Below are positions 5,548-12,808 of a stretch of 16,048 nucleotides of DNA, piece by piece (positions within the stretch are counted from its first letter, which is position 1; every line of letters begins with the position of its first letter). Source of the stretch: an uncultured Clostridia bacterium (GTDB lineage: Bacteria > Bacillota > Clostridia > Oscillospirales > Ruminococcaceae); assembly GCA_945867255.1 (NCBI GenBank), contig CAMBHV010000007.1, positions 1 through 16,048 of the forward strand, written 5' to 3'. A program made the position numbers and the translations under genes. Below the pieces are notes generated by a model. It worked only from the letters and a program-made list of their open reading frames with translations, was not told where the DNA came from and searched no databases.

Positions 5548-7032
5548 ATGAGGGAGAGCGGTATTCTGATGCCGGTGGCCAGCCTGCCAGGGCCTTTCGG
5601 GATTGGTACGCTGGGAAAAGGCGCGTATGATTTTGTGGATTTTCTTGCCAAAGCGGGGCAGCATGTGTGGCAGATCCTTCCTCTTTCGCCCACCGGGTAT
5701 GGGAACAGCCCGTATCAGAGCTGCTCTGCGTTTGCCGTAAACCCATGCCTGATTGATTTTGAGCCACTTTGCAAGGCGGGATTATTAAAAAAAGCAGATT
5801 TTATGCCACTGTATGCTTCCACGGTGTGCAGCAAAGTGGATTACGACCGCGTGCAGGAAACGCATTTCTCCGTGTTGAGAAAAGCATTTGAAAAATTTTC
5901 TGCCTGGTACCCGGATGATTACTATCATTTTTGTTATGAACAGGGTTGGTGGCTGGAGGATTATGCGCTGTTCATGACAGCCAGAGGCCTGCAGCACGGT
6001 TTATGCTATCAACAATGGCCGCAGGCCTTGCGTGATCATGATGCCCAGGCGATTCAGGAACTGTACCGGAACCATGAAAAGGAAGTCCATTTCTGGAAAT
6101 TCTGTCAGTATGAGTTTTTTGCGCAATGGCGTGCTTTGAAGGCGCATGCAAATGAAAAAGGGATCCGTATTCTTGGAGATGTCCCTATCTATGTTTCGCC
6201 AGATTCTGCTGATGTGTGGGCCGGGCGAAAATTATTCTGGCTGGATGAGAAAGGCCGCCCCAAAGAAGTAGCAGGGTGCCCGCCGGATTATTTTTCGGAG
6301 GATGGCCAACTTTGGGGTAACCCGCTTTACGACTGGAAATACCACGAAGAAACAAACTATGAATGGTGGACAAAACGCGTTCGATTCGCGCTGGAACTGT
6401 ATGATATGGTCCGCATTGACCATTTTCGTGGGTTTGACACATATTATGCCATTCCCTATGGGGCCTCCAACGCCCGTAAGGGAGAATGGCGTCAGGGCCC
6501 CGGAATGCGCTTGTGGGATGCGGTGCAACGCGCTGTGCCTGGTTGTGCTACGAATATCGTGGCGGAAGATTTGGGCGAGATGTTTGAAAGCGTGCGGGAG
6601 TTATTGCGCTGCACCGGTTTCCCGGGAATGCGGGTGCTGCAATTTGCGTTTGGAAGCGGCCCGGAAAACGAGCATTTGCCACATAATTATTCGTGTAATT
6701 GTGTGGCATACACCGGCACGCACGACAATACCACTACAAAGGACTGGTGGCGAACCGCGCGTGCTGCGGAAAAACGTCATGCCAAACAGTACCTTGGCCT
6801 CTCACACGAGGAAGGTGAATTGACGGGTTTGATGCGCGGCGTGCTGCAAAGCCCGGCAAAGCTGGCGGTGATCCCTATGGCAGACTGGTTGTGCCTTGGA
6901 AAACAGGGGCGCATCAATACACCTGGTACGGTGAGTGTTTCTAACTGGAGTTGGCGTTGCGAACCTGGCATGATCACCCCGGCACTGGCTAAGCGCATCC
7001 GCATAATGTGCGCACGCTACGGGCGCGTTTGA
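5548..7032 (+). CDS. malQ: 4-alpha-glucanotransferase (amylomaltase, GH77, 494 aa)
   Basis: Disproportionating enzyme that moves alpha-1,4-glucan segments between maltodextrins or to glucose in cytoplasmic maltodextrin or glycogen metabolism. The N-terminus RESGILMPVASLPGPFGIGTLG and WQILPLSPTGYGNSPYQS are GH77 hallmarks. Catalytic residues are visible: nucleophile D291 in VRIDHFRGF, acid/base E340 in VAEDLG, and D393 in GTHDN. The length of about 495 residues is normal for the compact bacterial form without extra N-terminal domains. Two adjacent ATGs are possible; 5548 is preferred because AAAGGAGG (5533-5540) is then 7 nt away, against 4 nt for 5545. The gene stands alone: no glycogen synthase, phosphorylase or transporter gene is adjacent. 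A weak AT-rich terminator follows at 7072. Confidence 0.97.
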   Translation: MRESGILMPVASLPGPFGIGTLGKGAYDFVDFLAKAGQHVWQILPLSPTGYGNSPYQSCSAFAVNPCLIDFEPLCKAGLLKKADFMPLYASTVCSKVDYDRVQETHFSVLRKAFEKFSAWYPDDYYHFCYEQGWWLEDYALFMTARGLQHGLCYQQWPQALRDHDAQAIQELYRNHEKEVHFWKFCQYEFFAQWRALKAHANEKGIRILGDVPIYVSPDSADVWAGRKLFWLDEKGRPKEVAGCPPDYFSEDGQLWGNPLYDWKYHEETNYEWWTKRVRFALELYDMVRIDHFRGFDTYYAIPYGASNARKGEWRQGPGMRLWDAVQRAVPGCATNIVAEDLGEMFESVRELLRCTGFPGMRVLQFAFGSGPENEHLPHNYSCNCVAYTGTHDNTTTKDWWRTARAAEKRHAKQYLGLSHEEGELTGLMRGVLQSPAKLAVIPMADWLCLGKQGRINTPGTVSVSNWSWRCEPGMITPALAKRIRIMCARYGRV

Positions 7033-7071
7033 TTGCACAGAGTAACATCATACATGTACCCGCATGAAATG

Positions 7072-7090
7072 AAAAATGGCCGCATTTTTT
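7072..7090 (+). terminator. Probable weak terminator after malQ
   Basis: AAAAATG (7072-7078), a GCCG loop and CATTTTT (7083-7089), followed by one more T. The stem is short and AT-rich, so termination may be partial. Confidence 0.4.
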
Positions 7091-7685
7091 GAATACGTGG
7101 TTTGTCCCGATGAAAGGGGGCAGATGCCCGGGTGCTTTGTATCCCGCACTTTTTGATTGCGTATGCTTAACCGTGAAATGTGAAAAAGGTGTTTCCTTTT
7201 TGCACAGAAATCAAGCACACCAAAAAGGGAACAGAATGCGGCCAGTCAGTTCAAAAAATGTTTGGGTACAATTGTAAAAAATACGAGATGAGCCAAACAA
7301 CACGGAACCAATGGGTTTGTATCACCAAAGGTGCCGAACAGAACAAAGAAAATATACGAGCAGCTTGTCTCATGGGAAGATGTTTTCCAGCCATGTGTCT
7401 GTCATGCCGGCCGCCAACGGTTGTGAGGCAAAGCCGAAAGGCACTGTGGTGAAAATGATTATATAGATGGGCATTGCCATGAAAACTATGTGAAATGCCC
7501 ATTTCAGAACCCCGGCACACAGGATGATAAAAGGCAATCGTATCAGTATGATAAATTTCGCCATGGCCATCAAAGAGACCAAAAATGCAAATTCTGGTGC
7601 AGTGGCGTTGGCCCGGCGCCCGCAGCATGCCGAACGGGCCTATGTTGGCCGGTTTTCTCAGTTTCTGTAAAAGAGTTTTTCAAAT
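7091..7685. other. Gene-poor stretch downstream of malQ
   Basis: About 600 bp with no supported gene. Short open frames occur on both strands, but none combines a ribosome binding site with a recognisable protein. The only protein-like signal is a hydrophobic minus-strand frame around 7370-7570, given separately. Composition is more AT-rich and less codon-like than the flanking genes, which fits decayed sequence. Confidence 0.5.
7370..7570 (-). pseudogene. Possible remnant of a membrane-protein gene
   Basis: This frame encodes 66 residues beginning MAMAKFIILIRLPFIIL, with a second hydrophobic segment around FHIVFMAMPIYIIIFTT and a polar end TDTWLENIFP. The pattern could be the last helices of a transporter. 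No Shine-Dalgarno sequence precedes any of its start codons. The frame stays open without a start further upstream, and the neighbouring frame upstream (about 7600-7670) also reads protein-like (KPANIGPFGML), suggesting a frameshifted remnant. A resemblance to AEC-type permease C-termini was considered, but I cannot support it from sequence alone. Confidence 0.2.
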
Positions 7686-7716
7686 AAAAAAGCCCTGCCT
7701 TTGGCAGGGCTTTTTT
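7686..7716. terminator. Bidirectional terminator after the PfkB kinase
   Basis: A perfect 14-bp stem: six A residues plus GCCCTGCC, a TTT loop, then GGCAGGGC plus six T residues. It functions in both directions; its clear client is the minus-strand kinase operon ending at 7786. Confidence 0.93.
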
Positions 7717-7785
7717 ATCATTGCGTGCGACAGGCGGAGAGACAACCATGTCGCGACGAGGAAATGGTAGGAATTTAAGCATCAC

Positions 7786-8730
7786 TTAGCTGTGCGCAGC
7801 CAGAAATGCTTCTACGGTAGCTTTATCTGCATATCCTGGCAGACATTCATGCTGTGTAACAGCATAAGCAGAATACCCTGCCGCCCATTGGCAGGCTTGC
7901 GCCAGAGGTTTACCCCATACGAGGTTGGCCGCCACAGCGGCCAGATAGCCATCCCCTGCGCCGCAACTGTCCACCGCAGTAATAGATACCGGCGGGGTGA
8001 AGAAAAAATTCTGCCCATCCAGGCAGAAGCTGCCCTTAGCACCCAACGTAAGGAACACACGCGTGGGTTGATACCGTGTGCGTAGAGCCTCGCACACACC
8101 GCGTGCGTCAAAATGATCGTCTACCTCGGTGGCTGGCAAGCCGAGAAGAAGCTGAGCCTCCACCTCATTGACAAAGAAATCATCTACATAATCCAGTGCG
8201 TCAGGCAGGCCGCCCTCCGGCACGGGGCTTGGGTTGAACATCACACGCATCCCCAACTGCTTGGCAAATTGCGCGGCGCGCAATACAAGCGGCATTCGTA
8301 CTTCCAGACCGGTGACGAAATATCGGGCACCCCTGCAGCGAATCATGGCTGCCTGTACCTCTTCCCAAGTGAGCTTTTTGCTGGAACTTTCCCCGGTGAT
8401 CAGGATATTATCACCGTTATCTGCTATGATGCCGATACCCTGCCCCGTGGAGACGTCCGGGCTGACGATTACTTCCTCTGTATGGACTCCCGCATCCCGC
8501 ATCCAGCCAAGGTCCCGCCGGCCTGCCTCATCATCGCCAATTTTGCCAATGATGGAGCAAGACACACCAAGCCTCGCAAGTGCGACCGCTACGTTACCGC
8601 CTTTTGCAAGGTCCTGTGCCAGGCGCATCTGCTTCATCATGACGGTCTCATGCGGGTTGGGAAGGCGCGTAACAAGAATGTCGAACCCACCGCCAATATT
8701 GTTCAGCACCAGAACATCTGCATGCTTCAT
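7786..8730 (-). CDS. PfkB-family (ribokinase-like) carbohydrate kinase (314 aa)
   Basis: ATP-dependent sugar or sugar-phosphate kinase. Features: substrate-side GGN at 44-46 (DLAKGGNVAVALARLG), IGKIGDDEAGRRDLGWM, FNPSPVP (165-171), NEVEAQLL (188-195), LTLGAKGSF (227-235) and the signature DSCGAGDGYLAAVA with anion-hole G257-A-G-D260, D260 being the catalytic base. The substrate is unknown; ribokinase, fructokinase and 2-keto-3-deoxygluconate kinase relatives cannot be told apart here. The start at 8730 is preferred over ATG at 8739, because the AAAGG site abuts 8739 but sits 9 nt from 8730. The gene is 13 nt downstream of the NagB-like gene, and its ribosome site overlaps that stop codon. The two probably act in one pathway under the divergent GntR regulator. 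Confidence 0.92.
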   Translation of the reverse strand: MKHADVLVLNNIGGGFDILVTRLPNPHETVMMKQMRLAQDLAKGGNVAVALARLGVSCSIIGKIGDDEAGRRDLGWMRDAGVHTEEVIVSPDVSTGQGIGIIADNGDNILITGESSSKKLTWEEVQAAMIRCRGARYFVTGLEVRMPLVLRAAQFAKQLGMRVMFNPSPVPEGGLPDALDYVDDFFVNEVEAQLLLGLPATEVDDHFDARGVCEALRTRYQPTRVFLTLGAKGSFCLDGQNFFFTPPVSITAVDSCGAGDGYLAAVAANLVWGKPLAQACQWAAGYSAYAVTQHECLPGYADKATVEAFLAAHS

Positions 8731-8743
8731 AGACGCCATCCTT

Positions 8744-9649
8744 TCACTCGCAGGTGAGATTGTTAGGATGACTCAGCGGGTGATCAGCCGTGAACTCATC
8801 GCAAAGGAGTGTGATGTCCGGCACATATTTTGGGAAAAGTGTCACCGGGTATTCCAGCGTGGGCTCGCTAAACATGGCTACGCGCAACACTGTTTTTTTC
8901 CATGAACCTGTGGTGATCATATACACAGCGCGTTTGGCTGAAAGCATGATCTTCATACCAATTGTGAGCATCATAGGGTTGCATAAATCATAGCATCCAC
9001 CGAAATCGCGCTCGCTGTACTGGATGATATTGTCCGGTGTGCAGTACACAACACGTGTTCGCGAATTGGCATACTGCTCCAGTGTGACACGCTGGTAAGG
9101 GTCCAGCGGGGTTTCATTATTCGCTACGAGGCCTTTATATCCTACGCCGGCCCATACAGTATCGATGCCACCCAGTTGTTCACACAATCTGTCCGGGCCA
9201 TCCAAATCTTCCAATGTGGGCCAGATGCGCTGGCTTTCTGGCACGTTCAGTTCAGGGTCTATCTTATCGTAGAACTGCGCACGCATGCGCCCCTCGCAAC
9301 TCATCTTGTGTACGCCAAGAGGATATTTACGGCCCTCCCAGTCCAGGCACTCGTCCATCTGGAATACATACAAGTTTTTCAGGCTGATGCGCTCTCGATT
9401 TACACGCTCGATAAAGCGAGGATAATGGTCTGCCGGGCCACTGCCCAACACCCATTTGGTGGGCCTGCCTGCGGCATTGTTACGCAACAGTTCCTCGCAC
9501 ATCATATCGGCAGCTACATTCATGGCTTCCTGCCGCTCTTTTTTCATGATAAAATGTTGAATCTTGCTTTCCGGATGCCCGGCCAGTTCTTCTTTGGGAA
9601 TACTGCACCAGTGCAACATTTCCTGGCGAGAAATGCGATATTCCTGCAT
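8744..9649 (-). CDS. NagB-like sugar-phosphate isomerase/deaminase with altered active site (301 aa)
   Basis: A member of the glucosamine-6-phosphate deaminase/6-phosphogluconolactonase fold family. Matching parts: WVLGSGPADHYPRF (phosphate loop region), FQMDECLDW with D99 at the position of catalytic Asp72, GGIDTVWAGVGYKG, and the C-terminal pattern ending LLCDEFTADHPL, like the CDE motif of NagB. The ring-opening motif of NagB (DGHIAFNEP) reads K172-G-L174-V-A-N-N-E179-T-P here: Asp141 is replaced by Lys and His143 by Leu, while Glu148 is kept. A plain GlcN-6-P deaminase is therefore doubtful; an isomerase acting on another or already open-chain sugar phosphate is possible. The protein is about 35 residues longer than NagB, mostly at the N-terminus. 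ATG at 9649 has AAGGAG 9 nt upstream. First gene of a two-gene operon with the PfkB kinase. Confidence 0.82.
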   Translation of the reverse strand: MQEYRISRQEMLHWCSIPKEELAGHPESKIQHFIMKKERQEAMNVAADMMCEELLRNNAAGRPTKWVLGSGPADHYPRFIERVNRERISLKNLYVFQMDECLDWEGRKYPLGVHKMSCEGRMRAQFYDKIDPELNVPESQRIWPTLEDLDGPDRLCEQLGGIDTVWAGVGYKGLVANNETPLDPYQRVTLEQYANSRTRVVYCTPDNIIQYSERDFGGCYDLCNPMMLTIGMKIMLSAKRAVYMITTGSWKKTVLRVAMFSEPTLEYPVTLFPKYVPDITLLCDEFTADHPLSHPNNLTCE

Positions 9650-9723
9650 TACACACCGCTCCTTCCTTTGCGCGAGATACCTGTTTTATGCCGAACCAAA
9701 ACAGGACGTTATGTTACGTTATA

Positions 9724-9752
9724 AGTATAATAACAGAAACTGTGCAATGCAA
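9724..9752 (-). promoter_or_regulatory. Promoter of the isomerase-kinase operon with overlapping inverted repeat
   Basis: On the minus strand TTGCAT (9752-9747), a 17-nt spacer and TATACT (9729-9724). The leader is about 68 nt. An inverted repeat GTTAT...ATAAC (9718-9722 and 9730-9734) straddles the -10 and could be a GntR operator, though the arms are short. Confidence 0.6.
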
Positions 9753-9792
9753 GCCTTTGAGAACGAAATAAGCAAATTGGCCAATATGACAG

Positions 9793-9804
9793 TACAAATT
9801 TGTA
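9793..9804. promoter_or_regulatory. 12-bp palindrome in the gntR promoter region
   Basis: TACAAATTTGTA is a perfect 12-bp palindrome. A plus-strand TACAAT (9811-9816) just downstream could be the gntR -10, with a weak -35 (TGACAG, 9787-9792). The palindrome would then lie in the spacer and could mediate autoregulation. It does not match the classical NagR/DasR TGGTCTAGACCA site. Confidence 0.35.
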
Positions 9805-9922
9805 GGACATTACAATTTTATGGAGAGAGCCCTTTCCTTGCAAAGCAGAAAGGGGTATGTTATGATGATAAAAGATAGGCTAAATGCCTGTTTTGGGAAC
9901 TTCTGGGGAAAGAGACGAGAGT

Positions 9923-10651
9923 ATGGAACAGTATGCGGGCAGATTGAGACAGTCTACCATTCCGCTTTACAGGCAGATTTTGGAAGGAATCAAACAGAAG
10001 ATCGAAGCGGGCGAATTGAAAACGGGTGATAAGCTTCCCAGCGAGCAGGAGCTGATGGAGCATTTCAATGTCAGCCGCCGTACGGTGCGCACGGCAGTGG
10101 ACGAGCTGTGCGGGCAGGGATATCTTGTGCGTAAGCAGGGAAAGGGAACATTTGTATCCAAGCCGAAACTGCATCGCAAGATCATCAATGTTCTCAGTTT
10201 TCAGGAGGCATGTGAAAAGTGTGGTATGCATGCGGCGCACCGGTTGATGGCATGCGAGCCGCGCCTTGCTTCCACGGAAGAACGGGCCCGATTTGCCCTT
10301 TCAGAAGGGGCAAAAGTGTTGCAGACCCAGCGCGTCCTCACGGCAGATGGAGAAGCCATTATGGTGGAGAATGCGGTATATCCATACGAAATGTATGCCT
10401 TTTTACAACAGGAAGATCTGAACACACCTTTGTACCCTCTTTTGCGCAAAAAAGGCCTATGCCCGGTGGATACCCTTACCTGCCATTTGGAGATGGTACG
10501 TGCAGATGCGGAAAATGCGCGCCTGCTCAGCGTGCCAGAAGGGGAACCGTTGTTTGAAATGCGTTCGTGCCTCGCGCTGGAAAGCGGCGTGCCGGTGACG
10601 GTTTCGGATAATTTTATCGTGGCCAGCCGGTATGCGTTTGATATTCCATAA
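9923..10651 (+). CDS. GntR/HutC-family transcriptional regulator with UTRA domain (242 aa)
   Basis: Local repressor probably controlling the divergent isomerase-kinase operon. An N-terminal winged helix (about 13-78) shows PLYRQILEGIKQKIEAGEL, KLPSEQELMEHFNVSRRTVRTAVDEL and GYLVRKQGKGTFV, the standard GntR signature. The C-terminal UTRA effector domain (about 95-240) includes QTQRVLTADGEAIMVENAVYP and the ending GVPVTVSDNFIVASRYAFDI. UTRA domains usually bind sugar phosphates or similar metabolites, which fits the neighbours, but the ligand is unknown. ATG at 9923 is chosen because the family normally begins about 10-15 residues before PLYRQI; its ribosome site (GAGACGAGAG) is weak, and an in-frame ATG at 9884 is a less likely alternative. 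Ends just before a strong terminator. Confidence 0.93.
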   Translation: MEQYAGRLRQSTIPLYRQILEGIKQKIEAGELKTGDKLPSEQELMEHFNVSRRTVRTAVDELCGQGYLVRKQGKGTFVSKPKLHRKIINVLSFQEACEKCGMHAAHRLMACEPRLASTEERARFALSEGAKVLQTQRVLTADGEAIMVENAVYPYEMYAFLQQEDLNTPLYPLLRKKGLCPVDTLTCHLEMVRADAENARLLSVPEGEPLFEMRSCLALESGVPVTVSDNFIVASRYAFDIP

Positions 10652-10688
10652 CAGGGAACAGCCAAAAGAAAATGTTGAGCAAAAAACA

Positions 10689-10726
10689 AAAAAGAGCAGC
10701 TCGCCAGTAGGCGAGCTGCTCTTTTT
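10689..10726. terminator. Bidirectional terminator between gntR and mtnN
   Basis: A perfect 17-bp stem: five A residues plus GAGCAGCTCGCC, an AGTA loop, then the complement ending in five T residues. It serves gntR on plus and mtnN on minus. Confidence 0.95.
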
Positions 10727-10745
10727 ACACGTTGATTGAAATAAT

Positions 10746-11432
10746 TTACAGTGCGGCGATCAGTGCGGCGCTGATTGCTGCTGCGGTGCGGCAATATGCG
10801 CCAATGTCGAACTGTTTCACCACCAGTGTCTCGTAGGCGCTTTCGTCCGCATTGTCGCTCATAGCCCGAAGGATCACGAATGGAACATCGTTTTTTGCAG
10901 CGATGTGTGCCACCGCGGCGCCTTCCATCTCTACGCAGTCAGGTGCACATTTTGCAGCAATGGAATGTTTGGCCGCTTTATCGCCCACGAACTGATCGCC
11001 AGTGGCGATTTTGCCAATGATATACTTTACCCCCGCAGCCTCACAGGCTGAAGATGCAGCAGCCAGCAGGTGCGCATCGGAGTGAAACTCTTGCAGATGG
11101 GGATAGGTTTCGGCAAACATACGCGGTTCGCCGTCATGATAGACTACCGTACCACCAAGACAGATATCCCCGATGCCGATTTTGCTTGTCATGTTGCCGG
11201 CGATACCGGAGAATACAATGGAGGTAGCACCGAAATGCGTGCATAGAAGCTGAGTGGCTGCGGCGGCCTGTGCTTTTCCCATACCGGCACAGCACAGCAC
11301 AACACGTTTGTTGCACAGCATGCCGCTGATAAAACGGATGCCGCCAAGGCAGGTCTCTTGCCTTTGCTGCATGCGGTCAGCAAGCGGGGCAATTTCGTCT
11401 TCCATGGCCCCCATCAGACCGATAATATCCAT
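10746..11432 (-). CDS. mtnN: 5'-methylthioadenosine/S-adenosylhomocysteine nucleosidase (228 aa)
   Basis: Cleaves the N-glycosidic bond of MTA and SAH, releasing adenine, and so recycles by-products of SAM use; SAH cleavage feeds S-ribosylhomocysteine to LuxS where present. The N-terminal GLMGAMEDEI carries E13, equivalent to catalytic Glu12 of the E. coli enzyme. Further hallmarks are VFSGIAGN (73-80), ATGDQFV (143-149), CVEMEGAAVAH (166-176) and RAMSDNAD with D193 equivalent to catalytic Asp197. The length is typical. ATG at 11432 has AAGGAG 9 nt upstream. It follows ychF by 56 nt and shares its strand, so the two are probably cotranscribed. Confidence 0.96.
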   Translation of the reverse strand: MDIIGLMGAMEDEIAPLADRMQQRQETCLGGIRFISGMLCNKRVVLCCAGMGKAQAAAATQLLCTHFGATSIVFSGIAGNMTSKIGIGDICLGGTVVYHDGEPRMFAETYPHLQEFHSDAHLLAAASSACEAAGVKYIIGKIATGDQFVGDKAAKHSIAAKCAPDCVEMEGAAVAHIAAKNDVPFVILRAMSDNADESAYETLVVKQFDIGAYCRTAAAISAALIAAL

Positions 11433-11455
11433 CTACAATGGCTCCTTTTCTTTAC

Positions 11456-11481
11456 AAGGTCTCAATACACATCAAGACCTT
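11456..11481. repeat. Inverted repeat between ychF and mtnN
   Basis: Arms AAGGTCT (11456-11462) and AGACCTT (11475-11481) with a 12-nt loop. It lies between the ychF stop and the mtnN ribosome site on the minus-strand transcript. No U-tract follows, so it is not a terminator; it may affect mRNA processing or stability. Confidence 0.4.
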
Positions 11482-11488
11482 TGGATAT

Positions 11489-12598
11489 TTAAACATTGAA
11501 CAGGAACTCTATGATGTCGCCGTCTTTCACCACGTATTCCTTGCCTTCGGTGCGCTGCAAACCTTTGGACTTTACGGCGGCCATGCTGAAATCACAGGCG
11601 GCAAAGTCATCATATGCCACAACGGATGCGCGGATAAAACCACGCTCGAAGTCAGAGTGAATCTTGCCGGCGGCCTGTGGCGCTTTGGTGCCCGCACGAA
11701 TCGTCCATGCGCGGCATTCTTTTTTACCGTCCGTCAAAAAGCTGATCAGCCCCAGAAGGCTGTAGCTGGCCTTGATCAAGTTGTCAAGGCCCGTGGCTTC
11801 GATTCCCATTTCGGCCAGAAAAGCCTTTTTCTCTTCGGGAGAGTAATCTGCGATGTCTTCCTCTGTTTTGGCACAAATGGGAATGCAACGCGCGCCTTCC
11901 GCTTCAGCCAGTTTACATACTGTCTGATAATGCGGGTTTTCTTCCATCCCGCCCAAAAGATCGTCTTCACTCATGTTGGCAGCATAGATGATCGGCTTTG
12001 TGGTAAGAAGGCCCATTTCACGCACGATGGCCGCCTGTTCTTCGTCTTCTGCGTCAAAGGCAAACGTACGGGCATTTTTTCCCTCGCCCAGATGAGATGC
12101 CAGAGGTGCCAGCCATGCGGCAGCTGCGGCAGCTTTTTTATCTCCCGTTTTACCGGCTTTTTCTACTTTGGCCAAGCGGTTTTCCACCACTTCCAAATCG
12201 CTGAGAATCAGCTCCGTGTCAATGGTTTCAATGTCGCGCACAGGGTCTACACTGCCTTCTACGTGAACGATATCTGTGCCGTCAAAACAGCGCACTACGT
12301 GCACGATGGCATCGCACTCCCGGATATTGCCCAGAAATTTATTACCCAGGCCCTCCCCCTTGGAAGCGCCTTTTACAAGCCCTGCAATGTCCACAAATTC
12401 CACAATGGCAGGTGTCTTTTTATTGGTTTGCCATATTTCGGCCAACTTGTCCAGCCGCGCGTCCGGCACAGGTACCACACCCACGTTGGGTTCAATGGTG
12501 CAGAACGGGTAGTTGGCTGCGCCAGCGCCCGCATTGGTGATTGCGTTGAACAAAGTGGATTTGCCTACATTGGGCAGGCCCACGATACCAAGTTTCAT
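11489..12598 (-). CDS. ychF: Ribosome-binding Obg-family ATPase YchF/OLA1 (369 aa)
   Basis: A P-loop protein that binds ribosomes and hydrolyses ATP rather than GTP. Walker A is GLPNVGKST (7-15); the switch/Walker B stretch is VDIAGLVKGASKGEGLGN; and the position of the GTPase NKxD motif reads NMSE, the change linked to ATP preference. A coiled insertion (about 130-165) precedes the second half of the G domain, and the C-terminal TGS domain holds TDGKKECRAWTIRAGTKAPQAAGKIHSDFERGF. The length is typical (about 363-370). ATG at 12598 has GAGG about 8-12 nt upstream. First gene of the ychF-mtnN unit. Confidence 0.97.
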   Translation of the reverse strand: MKLGIVGLPNVGKSTLFNAITNAGAGAANYPFCTIEPNVGVVPVPDARLDKLAEIWQTNKKTPAIVEFVDIAGLVKGASKGEGLGNKFLGNIRECDAIVHVVRCFDGTDIVHVEGSVDPVRDIETIDTELILSDLEVVENRLAKVEKAGKTGDKKAAAAAAWLAPLASHLGEGKNARTFAFDAEDEEQAAIVREMGLLTTKPIIYAANMSEDDLLGGMEENPHYQTVCKLAEAEGARCIPICAKTEEDIADYSPEEKKAFLAEMGIEATGLDNLIKASYSLLGLISFLTDGKKECRAWTIRAGTKAPQAAGKIHSDFERGFIRASVVAYDDFAACDFSMAAVKSKGLQRTEGKEYVVKDGDIIEFLFNV

Positions 12599-12633
12599 AG
12601 TCCGCTTCCTCTTTCTTGAAGATAATCTACCTT

Positions 12634-12662
12634 ATTATAAACAATGTGCGCGTTCTTCGCAA
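12634..12662 (-). promoter_or_regulatory. Promoter of ychF-mtnN
   Basis: Minus-strand TTGCGA (12662-12657), a 17-nt spacer and a perfect TATAAT (12639-12634). The leader is about 30 nt. Confidence 0.7.
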
Positions 12663-12708
12663 CCGAAGTTTTTGCCTGTGGGCGGCAGAAATGGGCGAAA
12701 TACTTTTT

Positions 12709-12732
12709 TTATACACATTTATCGTGTATAAT
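12709..12732 (+). promoter_or_regulatory. Inverted repeat over the -10 of the two-component operon promoter
   Basis: TTATACAC (12709-12716), a 7-nt gap and GTGTATAA (12724-12731) form a perfect 8-bp inverted repeat. It covers a perfect TATAAT -10 (12727-12732) reading towards the response regulator, whose -35 is poor (T-rich 12704-12709). A weak -35 with an inverted repeat over the -10 suggests a regulated promoter. The left arm plus the next base, TTATACACA, also fits the DnaA-box consensus TTATNCACA; this may be chance. Confidence 0.5.
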
Positions 12733-12808
12733 GAAAAAAGATTTTATTGTGGTGATGTGCGCCTGCGCCCAGGGTGCAGGAAATGTTAAAAAAGAGGGAG
12801 GCCGTGAC

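Noticed and set aside
7251..7628. Minus-strand frame containing FGLFDGHGE, which resembles a PP2C phosphatase motif
   Set aside because: Only a short chance match; the rest of the frame lacks every other PP2C motif and has no ribosome site.
9853..10029. Possible small upstream gene starting ATGATG before gntR
   Set aside because: It has a fair purine-rich site but runs out of frame into the gntR coding region and does not resemble a protein.
11438..12619. Long plus-strand open frame (about 393 codons) opposite ychF
   Set aside because: It lies wholly antisense to a clear YchF gene, reads as low-complexity His/Phe/Cys-rich sequence, and has no recognisable domain or ribosome site.
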